From the NCBI RefSeq assembly GCF_034661175.1, contig NZ_CP141058.1:2790001-2854000 (forward strand): a stretch of 64,000 nt of DNA, read 5' to 3'. The DNA comes from Nocardioides renjunii. GTDB taxonomy: Bacteria > Actinomycetota > Actinomycetes > Propionibacteriales > Nocardioidaceae. A program made the position numbers and the translations under genes. Below the pieces are notes generated by a model. The model was not told the DNA's origin. It did no database searches and saw nothing but the letters and a program-made list of their open reading frames with translations. Positions within the stretch are counted from its first letter, which is position 1. Every line of letters starts with the position of its first letter. Positions 33,023 to 41,570 of the stretch are shown here, piece by piece.

Positions 33023-33934
33023 TCAGGCGCGGGCGCGTCGTTCCTCGAGGTCGAGGCGCCGGTCCTCGCGCGCGGCCTCCTTGAGCGACGAGCGCACCCA
33101 CTGGGTGAACAGCACCGCGAAGAACAGGATGCCGATGAGGTCGCCGCTGGCCCACAGGATGCCGCCGGCGAGGTGCTGGTCGTCGATCGCCGCCGGCAGC
33201 CAGGACGCCATGGGTCCCTCCCGCAGCTCGGCGTAGTGCTCCGCGCCGATGAGCGTCGTCTGGCCCATGATCGTCACGCCGAGGAAGGCGTGGAAGGGCA
33301 GCGTCATCAGGGTGAGCAGCACCCGGAAGGGGTGGCTGACCCGGCCGGGGACCGGGTCGACCCCCATGAGCGGCCAGAAGAACAGGGTGCCGACGAGCAC
33401 CAGGTGGATGTGCATCATCTGGTGCACGAACGACGAGCTCAGGCTGGCGTCGTACCACGGGCTGAAGTAGAGCGCCCACGGCGAGGCGACGTAGAGCGCG
33501 AAGGTGAGCGGCGGGAACGCGAGCACCGTGGCCACCGGTGAGTGCAGCACCGTCAGGAGCCACCGCCTCGGCCGCGGTGGCAACGTGCGCAGCGCCAGGG
33601 TGACCGGCGCGCCGAGGGCCAGGGCGAGCGGCACGACCATCGACAGGACCATGTGCTGCACCATGTGCACGCTCAGCAGGGTCGTGTCGTAGCGGCCGAG
33701 GCCGGACATCGTGGCGAGCGCGAAGGAGCCCATGCCGAGACCGCAGAAGGAGAGCGTGCGACCGACCGGCCACCGGTCCCCGCGACGGGCCAGCACCCGC
33801 ACCCCGAGGGCGTACAGACCCACGGCCCAGACGGTCACGACGAAGGGGATCGGATCGATCCCCCAGTCGGTCAGGGCCCGGCCGAGCGTGAATCTCGGGA
33901 GGACCTCCGCGTCGGTCGCGAGGGTGAGCAGCAC
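33023..33934 (-). CDS. cytochrome c oxidase assembly protein, CtaG/caa3-type
   Basis: This 303-residue protein is polytopic, with about seven or eight membrane helices. It has the histidine-rich motifs [10 protein letters not shown] and [10 protein letters not shown], typical of the caa3_CtaG family that helps insert copper into cytochrome oxidase. The tail (about 275-303) is basic and charged. It diverges from ctaE, and the 74-nt gap holds start-proximal -10 boxes on both strands. It plausibly serves the CtaCDEF oxidase encoded in the same block. The GTG at 33932-33934 is the only good start. Confidence 0.85.
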   Translation of the reverse strand: MLLTLATDAEVLPRFTLGRALTDWGIDPIPFVVTVWAVGLYALGVRVLARRGDRWPVGRTLSFCGLGMGSFALATMSGLGRYDTTLLSVHMVQHMVLSMVVPLALALGAPVTLALRTLPPRPRRWLLTVLHSPVATVLAFPPLTFALYVASPWALYFSPWYDASLSSSFVHQMMHIHLVLVGTLFFWPLMGVDPVPGRVSHPFRVLLTLMTLPFHAFLGVTIMGQTTLIGAEHYAELREGPMASWLPAAIDDQHLAGGILWASGDLIGILFFAVLFTQWVRSSLKEAAREDRRLDLEERRARA

Positions 33935-33996
33935 ACTGTGAACTTTATGACCCCACTACACAGGGGGTCGGGGTGCCCTCCTCCTCCCCCAGCAGC

Positions 33997-34002
33997 CATA
34001 AT
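33997..34002 (+). promoter_or_regulatory. leaderless -10 box of ctaE
   Basis: CATAAT, 6 nt before GTG 34009. The divergent ctaG-like gene has CATAAA about 7 nt before its own GTG, so the two promoters sit back to back in 74 nt. Confidence 0.6.
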
Positions 34003-34008
34003 GATGTC

Positions 34009-34647
34009 GTGGCGACTGCAGCAGCGATTCCGGCCTCCCGACTTCACGGGCACCACGACCGACCCAGCATGGTCAGCGTGGGCACGATCATCTGGCTCGC
34101 CAGCGAGCTGATGTTCTTCGCGGCGCTGTTCGCGGCCTACTTCACCATCCGCGCGGTCAGCCCGGAGCTGTGGGCGCAGGAGACGGAGAAGCTCAACGTC
34201 CCGTTCTCCACCGCCAACACCGCGATCCTCGTGGCGTCGTCCTTCGCCTGCCAGTGGGGCGTCTTCGCCGCCGAGCGCGGCCAGGTCGGCCGCACCGGCT
34301 CGCTGCTCAACTTCACCCGGTGGGGGCTGCGCGAGTGGTTCATCCTCACCTACGTCATGGGCGCCATCTTCATCGGCGGCCAGGCGCTCGAGTACGCCGA
34401 GCTGATCCACGAGGGCGTCACCATCCCGAGCTCGGCCTACGGCTCGATGTTCTACCTGACCACCGGGTTCCACGGCATCCACGTGACCGGCGGACTCATC
34501 GCGTTCCTGTTCGTCCTGGGCCGCACCTACCTCGCGCGACGCTTCACCCACGAGCAGGCCGTCACCGCCATCGTGGTTTCCTATTACTGGCACTTCGTCG
34601 ACGTGGTCTGGATCGGGCTCTTCTTCACGATCTACGTCATCAAGTAA
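34009..34647 (+). CDS. ctaE: cytochrome c oxidase subunit III
   Basis: This 212-residue membrane protein has five helices and the subunit III motifs [17 protein letters not shown], the conserved glutamate in ALEYAEL, and [15 protein letters not shown] at the C-terminus. It is part of the aa3 terminal oxidase. GTG 34009 has CATAAT at 33997-34002, 6 nt upstream, so the transcript is probably leaderless. It leads the ctaE-qcrC-qcrA-qcrB operon, the order also found in mycobacteria (Rv2193-Rv2196). Confidence 0.93.
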   Translation: MATAAAIPASRLHGHHDRPSMVSVGTIIWLASELMFFAALFAAYFTIRAVSPELWAQETEKLNVPFSTANTAILVASSFACQWGVFAAERGQVGRTGSLLNFTRWGLREWFILTYVMGAIFIGGQALEYAELIHEGVTIPSSAYGSMFYLTTGFHGIHVTGGLIAFLFVLGRTYLARRFTHEQAVTAIVVSYYWHFVDVVWIGLFFTIYVIK

Positions 34648-34677
34648 GCACCGAACCGCAACCGGCAAGGACTCATC

Positions 34678-35550
34678 GTGCGTTTGCTCAACCGAACCGC
34701 TGGGCGCCTCTCCCGGCACCGCCGCGGACCGCTTGCGGGGATCGTCGTGCTGCTCCTCGGGCTGCTCGTCAGCGGCTCGCTCTACACCGCCCTCGCCCCC
34801 GCGCAGGCCGACAGCCAGGCCAGCCAGACCGACCAGGTCGCCGAGGGCAAGAAGCTCTTCCTCGCCAGCTGTGCGTTCTGCCACGGCAAGAACGGTGAGG
34901 GCATCCCCACCGTGCGCGAGGGCTACCAGGTCGGCCCGTCGCTCGTCGGCGTCGGCGCCGCCGCTGTCGACTTCCAGGTCGGCACCGGCCGCATGCCCAT
35001 GGCACAGCCCGGCCAGCAGGCCCAGGACAAGCCGGTCGTGTTCAGCCAGGACGAGATCGACGCGCTCGCGGCCTACGTCGCCTCGCTCGGCCCCGGCCCC
35101 GCGGTCCCCAACAAGTCCGACTACACCCTCGAGGGTCTCTCGGAGGAGGAGCGCGAGGAGGCGATCTCGCGCGGTGGCCAGATCTTCCTGACCAACTGCA
35201 CCGCCTGCCACAACTTCAACGGCGCCGGCGGCGCCATGCCGCGCGGCGGCTACGCCCCCAGCCTCCACGGCGTCGAGGGCAAGTACATCTTCGAGGCCCT
35301 GCTGACCGGACCCCAGCAGATGCCCAACTTCAGCAACGGCAACCTGTCCCCCGAGGAGAAGCGCGACGTGATCGCCTACCTCGGCAGCCTGCAGGAGACC
35401 CCCGAGTACGCCGGCTTCACCCTTGGCGGCCTGGGTCCGGTCTCGGAGGGCCTGTTCGGGTGGCTCGTCGGCATCGGTGGGCTCGTGGGCGGCGCCGTGT
35501 GGATCGCCTCGCACACGACCCGGAGCAAGAAGAACAAGGTGGAAGCGTGA
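34678..35550 (+). CDS. qcrC: di-haem cytochrome c subunit of the bcc complex
   Basis: This 290-residue protein has an N-terminal signal anchor (about 18-40) and two haem c sites, CAFCH (C65, C68, H69) and CTACH (C174, C177, H178). A C-terminal membrane helix (about 258-278) follows. Two haems are characteristic of actinobacterial QcrC, which passes electrons straight to oxidase without a soluble cytochrome c. Methionine ligands lie in TGRMPMA and QQMPNF. Its stop overlaps the qcrA start (GTGA). Confidence 0.95.
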   Translation: MRLLNRTAGRLSRHRRGPLAGIVVLLLGLLVSGSLYTALAPAQADSQASQTDQVAEGKKLFLASCAFCHGKNGEGIPTVREGYQVGPSLVGVGAAAVDFQVGTGRMPMAQPGQQAQDKPVVFSQDEIDALAAYVASLGPGPAVPNKSDYTLEGLSEEEREEAISRGGQIFLTNCTACHNFNGAGGAMPRGGYAPSLHGVEGKYIFEALLTGPQQMPNFSNGNLSPEEKRDVIAYLGSLQETPEYAGFTLGGLGPVSEGLFGWLVGIGGLVGGAVWIASHTTRSKKNKVEA

Positions 35551-36686
35551 GCAACGACGACAGCCGGCAGGTCAACGGGCCCGACGGCACCCCCGAGCCC
35601 TACGCCGACGACTCGCACGCGTCCTCGGTCGAGCCCCACGAGTCGCACGTCCCCGCGCACCGCGAGGCCGACCCGATCCCCGACCCCGGGCTGCCCGCGC
35701 ACACCTGGCGCCCGACCGACGTCGACCCCCGCCTCGAGAAGCGTGCCGAGCGCCAGATCGCCGCGATGTTCATCGCCGCGATGCTCAGCGCGGTGCTGTT
35801 CGTCGTCGCCTACTTCACCCTCGACATCGGCGACAACTGGACCACCTTCGCCGGCATGGGTGCCTCCACCATCGCCCTCGGCCTGACCCTGGGCACCTCG
35901 CTGCTGCTCATCGGCATCGGCATCATCCACCTGGCCCGCAAGCTGATGGCCGACGCCGAGATGGTCGAGATGCGCCACCCGGCCGCCTCGCCGGTCGAGG
36001 ACCGCGAGGCCACCGTCAAGGCCCTCCAGGACGGCATCGAGGAGTCCGGCATCGGCCGCCGCCCGCTGGTCCGCAACACCATGATCGGCGCCGTCGGCGT
36101 CCTGGGCCTGCCGGCCGTCGTCCTCCTGCGCGACCTCGCGCCCGGCGACGCGCTCGACACGAGCAAGCTGGCCCACACCATCTGGGAGCCGGGCATGCGC
36201 CTGGTGCGCGACGTCGTCGGCACCCCGATCCTCGCCAGCGAGATCGAGATGGGCGACCTGATCAACGCCGCCCCGGAGGCCATGTTCCCCACCGAGGAGA
36301 ACGGCTACCCCGAGCTCGAGGGCGCCGAGGAGCAGGCCGAGAAGGCCAAGGGCGCCATCATCATCGTCCGGATGAACCCCGACGACCTCACCCCGGCCAC
36401 CCGCCCGGACAAGTGGACCGTCGACGGGATCATCTGCTACTCCAAGATCTGCACCCACGTGGGCTGCCCGATCTCCCTCTACGAGCGCACCACGCACCAC
36501 GTGCTCTGCCCGTGCCACCAGTCGACCTTCGACCTCGCCGACGGCGCCAAGGTCGTCTTCGGTCCGGCTGCCCGCCCCCTTCCCCAGCTGCCACTGGCAG
36601 TGGACGATGAGGGGTACCTGGTCGCTCAGAGCGACTTCAACGAGCCCATCGGGGCTAGCTACTGGGAGCGTGAGAAGCACAAGTGA
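35547..36686 (+). CDS. qcrA: Rieske iron-sulfur subunit of the bcc complex
   Basis: This 379-residue protein has an acidic N-terminal tail and three membrane helices (about 75-95, 103-125 and 180-200), as in actinobacterial QcrA. A C-terminal Rieske domain with CTHVGCP and CPCHQS binds the 2Fe-2S cluster. It moves electrons from quinol to cytochrome c. GTG 35547 overlaps the qcrC stop, and its own stop overlaps qcrB, so all three are coupled. The length is normal for the actinobacterial type, which is longer than the mitochondrial Rieske protein. Confidence 0.95.
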   Translation: MSNDDSRQVNGPDGTPEPYADDSHASSVEPHESHVPAHREADPIPDPGLPAHTWRPTDVDPRLEKRAERQIAAMFIAAMLSAVLFVVAYFTLDIGDNWTTFAGMGASTIALGLTLGTSLLLIGIGIIHLARKLMADAEMVEMRHPAASPVEDREATVKALQDGIEESGIGRRPLVRNTMIGAVGVLGLPAVVLLRDLAPGDALDTSKLAHTIWEPGMRLVRDVVGTPILASEIEMGDLINAAPEAMFPTEENGYPELEGAEEQAEKAKGAIIIVRMNPDDLTPATRPDKWTVDGIICYSKICTHVGCPISLYERTTHHVLCPCHQSTFDLADGAKVVFGPAARPLPQLPLAVDDEGYLVAQSDFNEPIGASYWEREKHK

Positions 36687-38449
36687 GCACCGACGCGAGG
36701 CTGGACACCAGCAAGGTCGCGACGAGCAACCGCACGGATGCCGCGACCGCCACCAAGCCGGGCCCTGCGGGCTCCCTCGCCACCTGGGCCGACGAGCGCC
36801 TGGGCCTGGGCACGGTGATGAAGAAGAACCTGCGCAAGGTCTTCCCGGACCACTGGTCCTTCATGCTCGGTGAGATCGCGCTGTGGAGCTTCGTCGTGCT
36901 GCTCCTCACCGGCGTGTTCCTCACCCTGTGGTTCAACCCCTCCATGGGCCACGTCACCTACGAGGGCTCCTACGACCAGCTCCGCGGCGTCGGCATGTCC
37001 GAGTCGATGGCCTCCACGCTGCACATCTCGTTCGACGTGCGCGGTGGCCTGCTGATGCGGCAGATGCACCACTGGGCGGCGTCCATCTTCATCGCCTCGA
37101 TGCTGGTCCACCTGCTGCGCGTCGCCTTCACCGGCGCCTACCGCAAGCCACGCGAGCTCAACTGGGTCATCGGCTGCGTGCTGCTCCTCCTCGGCACCCT
37201 CGAGGGCTTCACCGGCTACTCGCTTCCCGACGACCTGCTCTCGGGCACCGGCGTCCGGGCCGCGGACGGGTTCCTCAAGGCCACCCCGGTCGTGGGCTCC
37301 TACATGTCGTTCCTGCTCTTCGGCGGCGAGTTCCCCGGCGAGGCGATCATCCCGCGCCTCTACATCATCCACGTGCTGCTCATCCCGGGCATCCTGCTCG
37401 CGCTGATCGCCGCCCACATGCTGCTGCTCGTCTACCACAAGCACACGCAGTGGCCCGGGCCCGGCCGCACCGAGCAGAACGTCGTCGGCTTCCCGATGCT
37501 CCCCGTCTACGCCGCCAAGGCCGGTGGCTACTTCTTCATGGTGTTCGGCGTCATCGCCATCATGGGCGGTCTGCTGTCGATCAACCCGGTGTGGAAGTTC
37601 GGCCCCTACGACCCGACCAAGGTGACGGCCGGGTCCCAGCCCGACTGGTACATGGGCTGGCCCGACGGCCTCCTGCGGATCATCCCGAGCAACTGGGAGT
37701 CGGTGATCTTCGGCTACACCATCTCGTGGAACGTGATGCTGCCCATCCTCATCGTGCCGCCGCTCATGCTCGTGGTCCTCATGCTCCTGCCCTTCCTGGA
37801 GGGCTGGATCACCGGCGACAAGCGCGAGCACCACCTGCTCCAGCGCCCGCGCAACGCGCCGACCCGCACCGCGGTCATGGTGGCCCTGATGACGTTCTAC
37901 GGGCTCGCCTGGGCGGCCGGTGGCAACGACATCATCGCGATCAGGCTCGACCTGAGCATCAACCAGATCACCTACTTCATGCGGGTCGCGATCTTCGTGG
38001 GTCCGGTGATCGCGTTCCTGATCACGCGCCGCTGGTGCATCTCGCTCCAGCGCCACGACAACGAGAAGCTGCTCCACGGCTACGAGACCGGCATCATCAC
38101 CCGCTCCCCCGACGGCCAGTACGCCGAGCGGCACCTCCCGATCAACGAGAAGGCGGCCTACGCGCTCACCGCGCGTGACCGCGACGAGGTGTTCGCGGTC
38201 GACGGCGAGACGGACGCGGCCGGCGTGCCCGCACCCAACTCGCGGTCCGAGCGGGTCCGAGCGAGCCTGTCGTCGTGGATGTACAGCCACAACGTGCAGA
38301 AGCCCACCCGCGCGGAGCTCGAGGCGGCGCACCACCACGCGGAGCACGAGGCGGAGCTCCAGGCCGGCCTCGACCACCCCGCTGACGGCCACCAGTTCGA
38401 CGACCACCAGCTGCGCAACACCGACGACGTACCGCTGCGCGACCACTGA
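36683..38449 (+). CDS. qcrB: cytochrome b subunit of the bcc complex
   Basis: This 588-residue membrane protein carries the haem b histidines in QMHHWAASIF and in the HVLLIPGILLALIAAH region. It also has the quinol-site motif FTGYSLPDDLLSGTG and a PDWYMGWPDGLLR loop. About nine helices are followed by a long C-terminal tail rich in H, E and D (about 500-588), typical of actinobacteria. It is the quinol-oxidising core of the complex. A perfect 15-bp hairpin (38474-38508) ends the operon. Confidence 0.95.
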   Translation: MSTDARLDTSKVATSNRTDAATATKPGPAGSLATWADERLGLGTVMKKNLRKVFPDHWSFMLGEIALWSFVVLLLTGVFLTLWFNPSMGHVTYEGSYDQLRGVGMSESMASTLHISFDVRGGLLMRQMHHWAASIFIASMLVHLLRVAFTGAYRKPRELNWVIGCVLLLLGTLEGFTGYSLPDDLLSGTGVRAADGFLKATPVVGSYMSFLLFGGEFPGEAIIPRLYIIHVLLIPGILLALIAAHMLLLVYHKHTQWPGPGRTEQNVVGFPMLPVYAAKAGGYFFMVFGVIAIMGGLLSINPVWKFGPYDPTKVTAGSQPDWYMGWPDGLLRIIPSNWESVIFGYTISWNVMLPILIVPPLMLVVLMLLPFLEGWITGDKREHHLLQRPRNAPTRTAVMVALMTFYGLAWAAGGNDIIAIRLDLSINQITYFMRVAIFVGPVIAFLITRRWCISLQRHDNEKLLHGYETGIITRSPDGQYAERHLPINEKAAYALTARDRDEVFAVDGETDAAGVPAPNSRSERVRASLSSWMYSHNVQKPTRAELEAAHHHAEHEAELQAGLDHPADGHQFDDHQLRNTDDVPLRDH

Positions 38450-38473
38450 TCGCCTCGCGACCGCAGCACGACA

Positions 38474-38508
38474 CGAGGGCCCGCCGGGAACATCCCGGCG
38501 GGCCCTCG
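38474..38508. terminator. perfect 15-bp hairpin ending the qcr operon
   Basis: A perfect 15-bp stem (CGAGGGCCCGCCGGG with CCCGGCGGGCCCTCG) and loop AACAT, 25 nt after the qcrB stop. The convergent rtcB gene ends nearby, so it may serve both directions. Confidence 0.85.
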
Positions 38509-38540
38509 TCGTCGCAGCCCCAGCGGAGCGCCGATCGGCG

Positions 38541-39704
38541 TCAGTCGCCCTTGACGTTGACCAGCTGGCGCAGCACGTGGCGCACCTCGACGAGGTCGGC
38601 GGCGTCGGCCATCACCTGGTCGATGTCCTTGTAGGCCGCCGGGATCTCGTCGATGAAGGCGTCGGTGTCGCGGTACTCGATCCCCACCATCGCGCTCCGC
38701 AGGTCGGCGGCGGTGAACGTCTTCCGGGCCCGGGTCCGGGAGTACTCCCGGCCGGCCCCGTGCGGCGCCGAGTTGAGCGAGGTCGCGTCACCCTTGCCCA
38801 CCACGACGTACGACGCCGTGCCCATCGAGCCGGGGATCAGGCCCGGCCGCCCGGCCTCGGCGTTGATGGCGCCCTTGCGGGAGAGCCACACGTCGCGGCC
38901 GTAGTGGTGCTCGGGCTCGGTGTAGTTGTGGTGGCAGTTGATCTCCTCCACCCGCTGCACGCCGCCTCCGACCCACTCCCCGAACTGGCGCACGACCCGG
39001 TCCATCATCTCCTCGCGGTTGAGCAGGGCGTACGTCTGTGCCCACCGCATCTCGCGGATGTAGGCGTCGAACTGCTCGGTGCCCTCGGTGAGGTAGGCGA
39101 GGTCGCGGTGCGGCAGGTCCACTCCGGCGCAGGCCTCTCGTGCCACGGCGATGTGCTTCTGCGCGATCTTGTTGCCCACGCCCCGCGAGCCGGAGTGCAG
39201 GAACAGCCACACTCCCCCGCCCTCGTCCGCCGTCACCTCGATGAAGTGGTTGCCCGATCCCAGGGTGCCCAGCTGCAGCTCCCAGCGCCCGGCGTACGTC
39301 GTGGGGTCGAAGCCGGCCTCCGCCGCCAGCTCGCGGAGCCGCTGCAGGCGCTCCTCGGTGTGGTCGCGGCTGACGCTCCGGTTGGCGGCTCCCGCGTTGA
39401 GCGGGATCGCACGCTCGATCGCCTCCCGGACCGGCCGGCGGTCGCGGGGCAGGTCGTCGACGGCGTACTGGGTGCGCACGGCGATCATGCCGCACCCGAT
39501 GTCCACGCCGACGGCTGCCGGGATGATCGCCCCGAGGGTCGGGATCACCGACCCGACGGTGGCGCCCAGGCCCAGGTGGGCGTCGGGCATGAGCGCGACG
39601 TGCGGGTGGATGAACGGCATCTCCGCCGTCTGCTCCGCCTGCGCACGCGTGTCGCGCTCCAGGATCGACGCCCAGCTGACGAGCCCGGGGGTCAGGTGCT
39701 CCAT
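38541..39704 (-). CDS. rtcB: RtcB-type RNA 3'-phosphate ligase
   Basis: This 387-residue ligase joins RNA with 2',3'-cyclic phosphate or 3'-phosphate to 5'-hydroxyl ends using GTP and manganese. It shows VGVDIGCGM (metal site with the conserved Asp and Cys), GSGNHF, the HHNY motif, SMGTASYVV, and NSAPHGAGR, in which the histidine accepts guanylate. No archease gene is beside it. It lies alone between the qcr operon and the L,D-transpeptidase. Its function here could be repair of damaged tRNA or other RNA, which is inference. Confidence 0.93.
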   Translation of the reverse strand: MEHLTPGLVSWASILERDTRAQAEQTAEMPFIHPHVALMPDAHLGLGATVGSVIPTLGAIIPAAVGVDIGCGMIAVRTQYAVDDLPRDRRPVREAIERAIPLNAGAANRSVSRDHTEERLQRLRELAAEAGFDPTTYAGRWELQLGTLGSGNHFIEVTADEGGGVWLFLHSGSRGVGNKIAQKHIAVAREACAGVDLPHRDLAYLTEGTEQFDAYIREMRWAQTYALLNREEMMDRVVRQFGEWVGGGVQRVEEINCHHNYTEPEHHYGRDVWLSRKGAINAEAGRPGLIPGSMGTASYVVVGKGDATSLNSAPHGAGREYSRTRARKTFTAADLRSAMVGIEYRDTDAFIDEIPAAYKDIDQVMADAADLVEVRHVLRQLVNVKGD

Positions 39705-39796
39705 CGGTCCTCCTCCTTCGTCGCGGCCCGCTCGTGCGGACCGGGCGCGACCCTACGTACCCGGAATCGGCTTGCACCGCCCGTTTCCGGTGTGCG

Positions 39797-41032
39797 TCAG
39801 GAGAGGGCGGAGCCGGCCTTCCAGTCGGCGAACGGGAGGTTCCAGTCGCCGTAGCCGTTGTCCAGCGTCATCTGGCGGTCGGTGCCGGTGTACTCGACGA
39901 CGTCTCCGCGCCGGCTCATGGCGTAGAGCCAGCCGGCATCGGCGGTCGACAGACCGGTGCAGCCGTGGGAGACGTTGGCGTACCCCTGCGAGCCGACCGA
40001 CCACGGTGCGGCGTGGATGAACTCACCGGAGTACGTCACCCGCATCGCCCACTGGACGTCGTCGATGTCGTAGGCCTCGGGGCTGTTGCGGTTGATGCCG
40101 ACGGTCTCGGAGTTCATCCGCTTCGTCTCGAACTTCTCCATGATCACCTTGGTGCCGGACCGGGTGGTGAAGCCGGGCTTGCCGGTGGTGATCGGGATGC
40201 TCCGCAGCAGGTCGCCGTTGGAGAACACCTGCATCTGGTGGGTCCGGGCGTTGACCTTGTAGACGTGCGCGTCGCCGATCTGGAAGTCGATGCTGCGCGA
40301 CTCCTGGCCGTAGATGCCCTTGCCCGCGGGCAGGCTGTTGATGTTGAGGTCGACCGAGACGTCCGTGCCGGCCTTCCAGTAGGTCGCCGGACGCCAGTGC
40401 ACCTCGCGGTTGCTCAGCCAGAACCACGAGCCGCGCTGCTGGGGGGTGCTCGTGACGCGCATGTGCTTCTCGAACAGTGCCCGGTCGGTCACCGGGAGGT
40501 CGAAGCTCACCACGACCGGCATGCCGACCCCGACGGTCTCGCCGTCGAGCGGGGCGACGGCGGCGAAGGTCTGCTCGTCCAGGGTGAGGTCCACCGTGCG
40601 GAACCGGCGCGTGCGCTCCACGCGCTCGCCGTCGGACCGGGTCGCGGAGGCGGTGATGGTGTAGGCGGTGCCGGGCTCGAGGCGGTCGACGGCGGTCCAC
40701 GTGCCGCCGGCCATGCTGCCCGCGACGTCACCCTCGGGCGAGCTCACCGCGACGTCGTCGAGGGTGCCGGAGGAGGTCGCGACCGTCAGCGGCGCTGCCA
40801 CCGGCACGGCCGTCGGGTCGGCGAAGCTCGTCGTGAGCCGGACCGGCTCCGGACGGGGCGCGTCCGAGGCGGTCGAGGCACCGGGGCCGCCCCCGGAGCC
40901 GTCCCCCGGGCCGTCGGACCCGCCGGACGTCGACGTGCAGGCGGCCAGCGCGCCGCTGAGCGCGAGGAGCGCCGCGGCGAGCGTCGTACGACGGTGCGCG
41001 GAGCGCAGTGGACGGAGCGCGCGAGTGCGCAT
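39797..41032 (-). CDS. L,D-transpeptidase lipoprotein (LdtMt2-like)
   Basis: This 411-residue lipoprotein has a lipobox ALAAC (C32) after a basic head and a hydrophobic run, then a glycine/serine-rich linker. Two Ig-like domains (about 55-150 and 155-250) precede a C-terminal YkuD domain with HAAPWSVGSQGYANVSHGC, which holds the catalytic histidine and cysteine. It forms 3-3 cross-links in peptidoglycan. The architecture matches LdtMt2 of mycobacteria. It is separated from the cta operon upstream by the hairpin 41102-41135. Confidence 0.92.
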   Translation of the reverse strand: MRTRALRPLRSAHRRTTLAAALLALSGALAACTSTSGGSDGPGDGSGGGPGASTASDAPRPEPVRLTTSFADPTAVPVAAPLTVATSSGTLDDVAVSSPEGDVAGSMAGGTWTAVDRLEPGTAYTITASATRSDGERVERTRRFRTVDLTLDEQTFAAVAPLDGETVGVGMPVVVSFDLPVTDRALFEKHMRVTSTPQQRGSWFWLSNREVHWRPATYWKAGTDVSVDLNINSLPAGKGIYGQESRSIDFQIGDAHVYKVNARTHQMQVFSNGDLLRSIPITTGKPGFTTRSGTKVIMEKFETKRMNSETVGINRNSPEAYDIDDVQWAMRVTYSGEFIHAAPWSVGSQGYANVSHGCTGLSTADAGWLYAMSRRGDVVEYTGTDRQMTLDNGYGDWNLPFADWKAGSALS

Positions 41033-41101
41033 GCGACGGACCCCCAGGCGGTGCAGGTGGTGGAGCAGATGGAACGAGCTGCGGCCAGGCGCGGACGCGC
41101 A

Positions 41102-41135
41102 AGGACCCGCCCAGCGTACGTGCTGGGCGGGTCCT
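41102..41135. terminator. 14-bp hairpin after ctaF
   Basis: AGGACCCGCCCAGC paired with GCTGGGCGGGTCCT around GTACGT. It follows the ctaF stop at 41172 on the minus strand and separates the cta operon from the L,D-transpeptidase gene. Confidence 0.8.
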
Positions 41136-41171
41136 GCCGAAGTCGGCGCGAGCGTGTCCTAGGTGCGCAGG

Positions 41172-41570
41172 TCAGTGCGCGTGCTCACCGCGGTAGTACT
41201 CGAAGATGAAGCCGCAGACCACGACGGCCCCGATGGTGAAGCCGATGATGACGAGCCACCACGCGGTCATCGCCGTGCCGTAGACGATCACGCCGAGGGC
41301 GAGGGCGCACCACAGCGGCCACCACGAGTAGGGCGGGAAGAAGCCCAGCTCGCCGGCACCGTCGGCGATCTCGCCGTCCTTGCGGTCCTCGGGCCGTGCG
41401 TCCATGCGGGAAGCGTGGAAGCCGAGGTAGAGCGTGATCATGCCGAACAGCAGCGCCGTCATGACGAGCGCCGACGTGCCGGTCCAGTCCTCGGAGAGGA
41501 ACCAGTAGGCCGGGCTCACGACCGCCACAAAGATGGCCGTGATGCCGAAGATCCAGGCTTCCGCCTTCAT
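41172..41570 (-). CDS. ctaF: cytochrome c oxidase subunit IV, actinobacterial type
   Basis: This 132-residue protein has four membrane helices (about 6-26, 34-52, 82-102 and 103-124) and the actinobacterial subunit IV pattern. It is a small structural part of the aa3 oxidase. Its ATG (41568-41570) overlaps the ctaD stop (ATGA), so it is the last gene of the ctaC-ctaD-ctaF operon. A 14-bp hairpin follows 37 nt later. The length is normal for the family. Confidence 0.9.
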   Translation of the reverse strand: MKAEAWIFGITAIFVAVVSPAYWFLSEDWTGTSALVMTALLFGMITLYLGFHASRMDARPEDRKDGEIADGAGELGFFPPYSWWPLWCALALGVIVYGTAMTAWWLVIIGFTIGAVVVCGFIFEYYRGEHAH

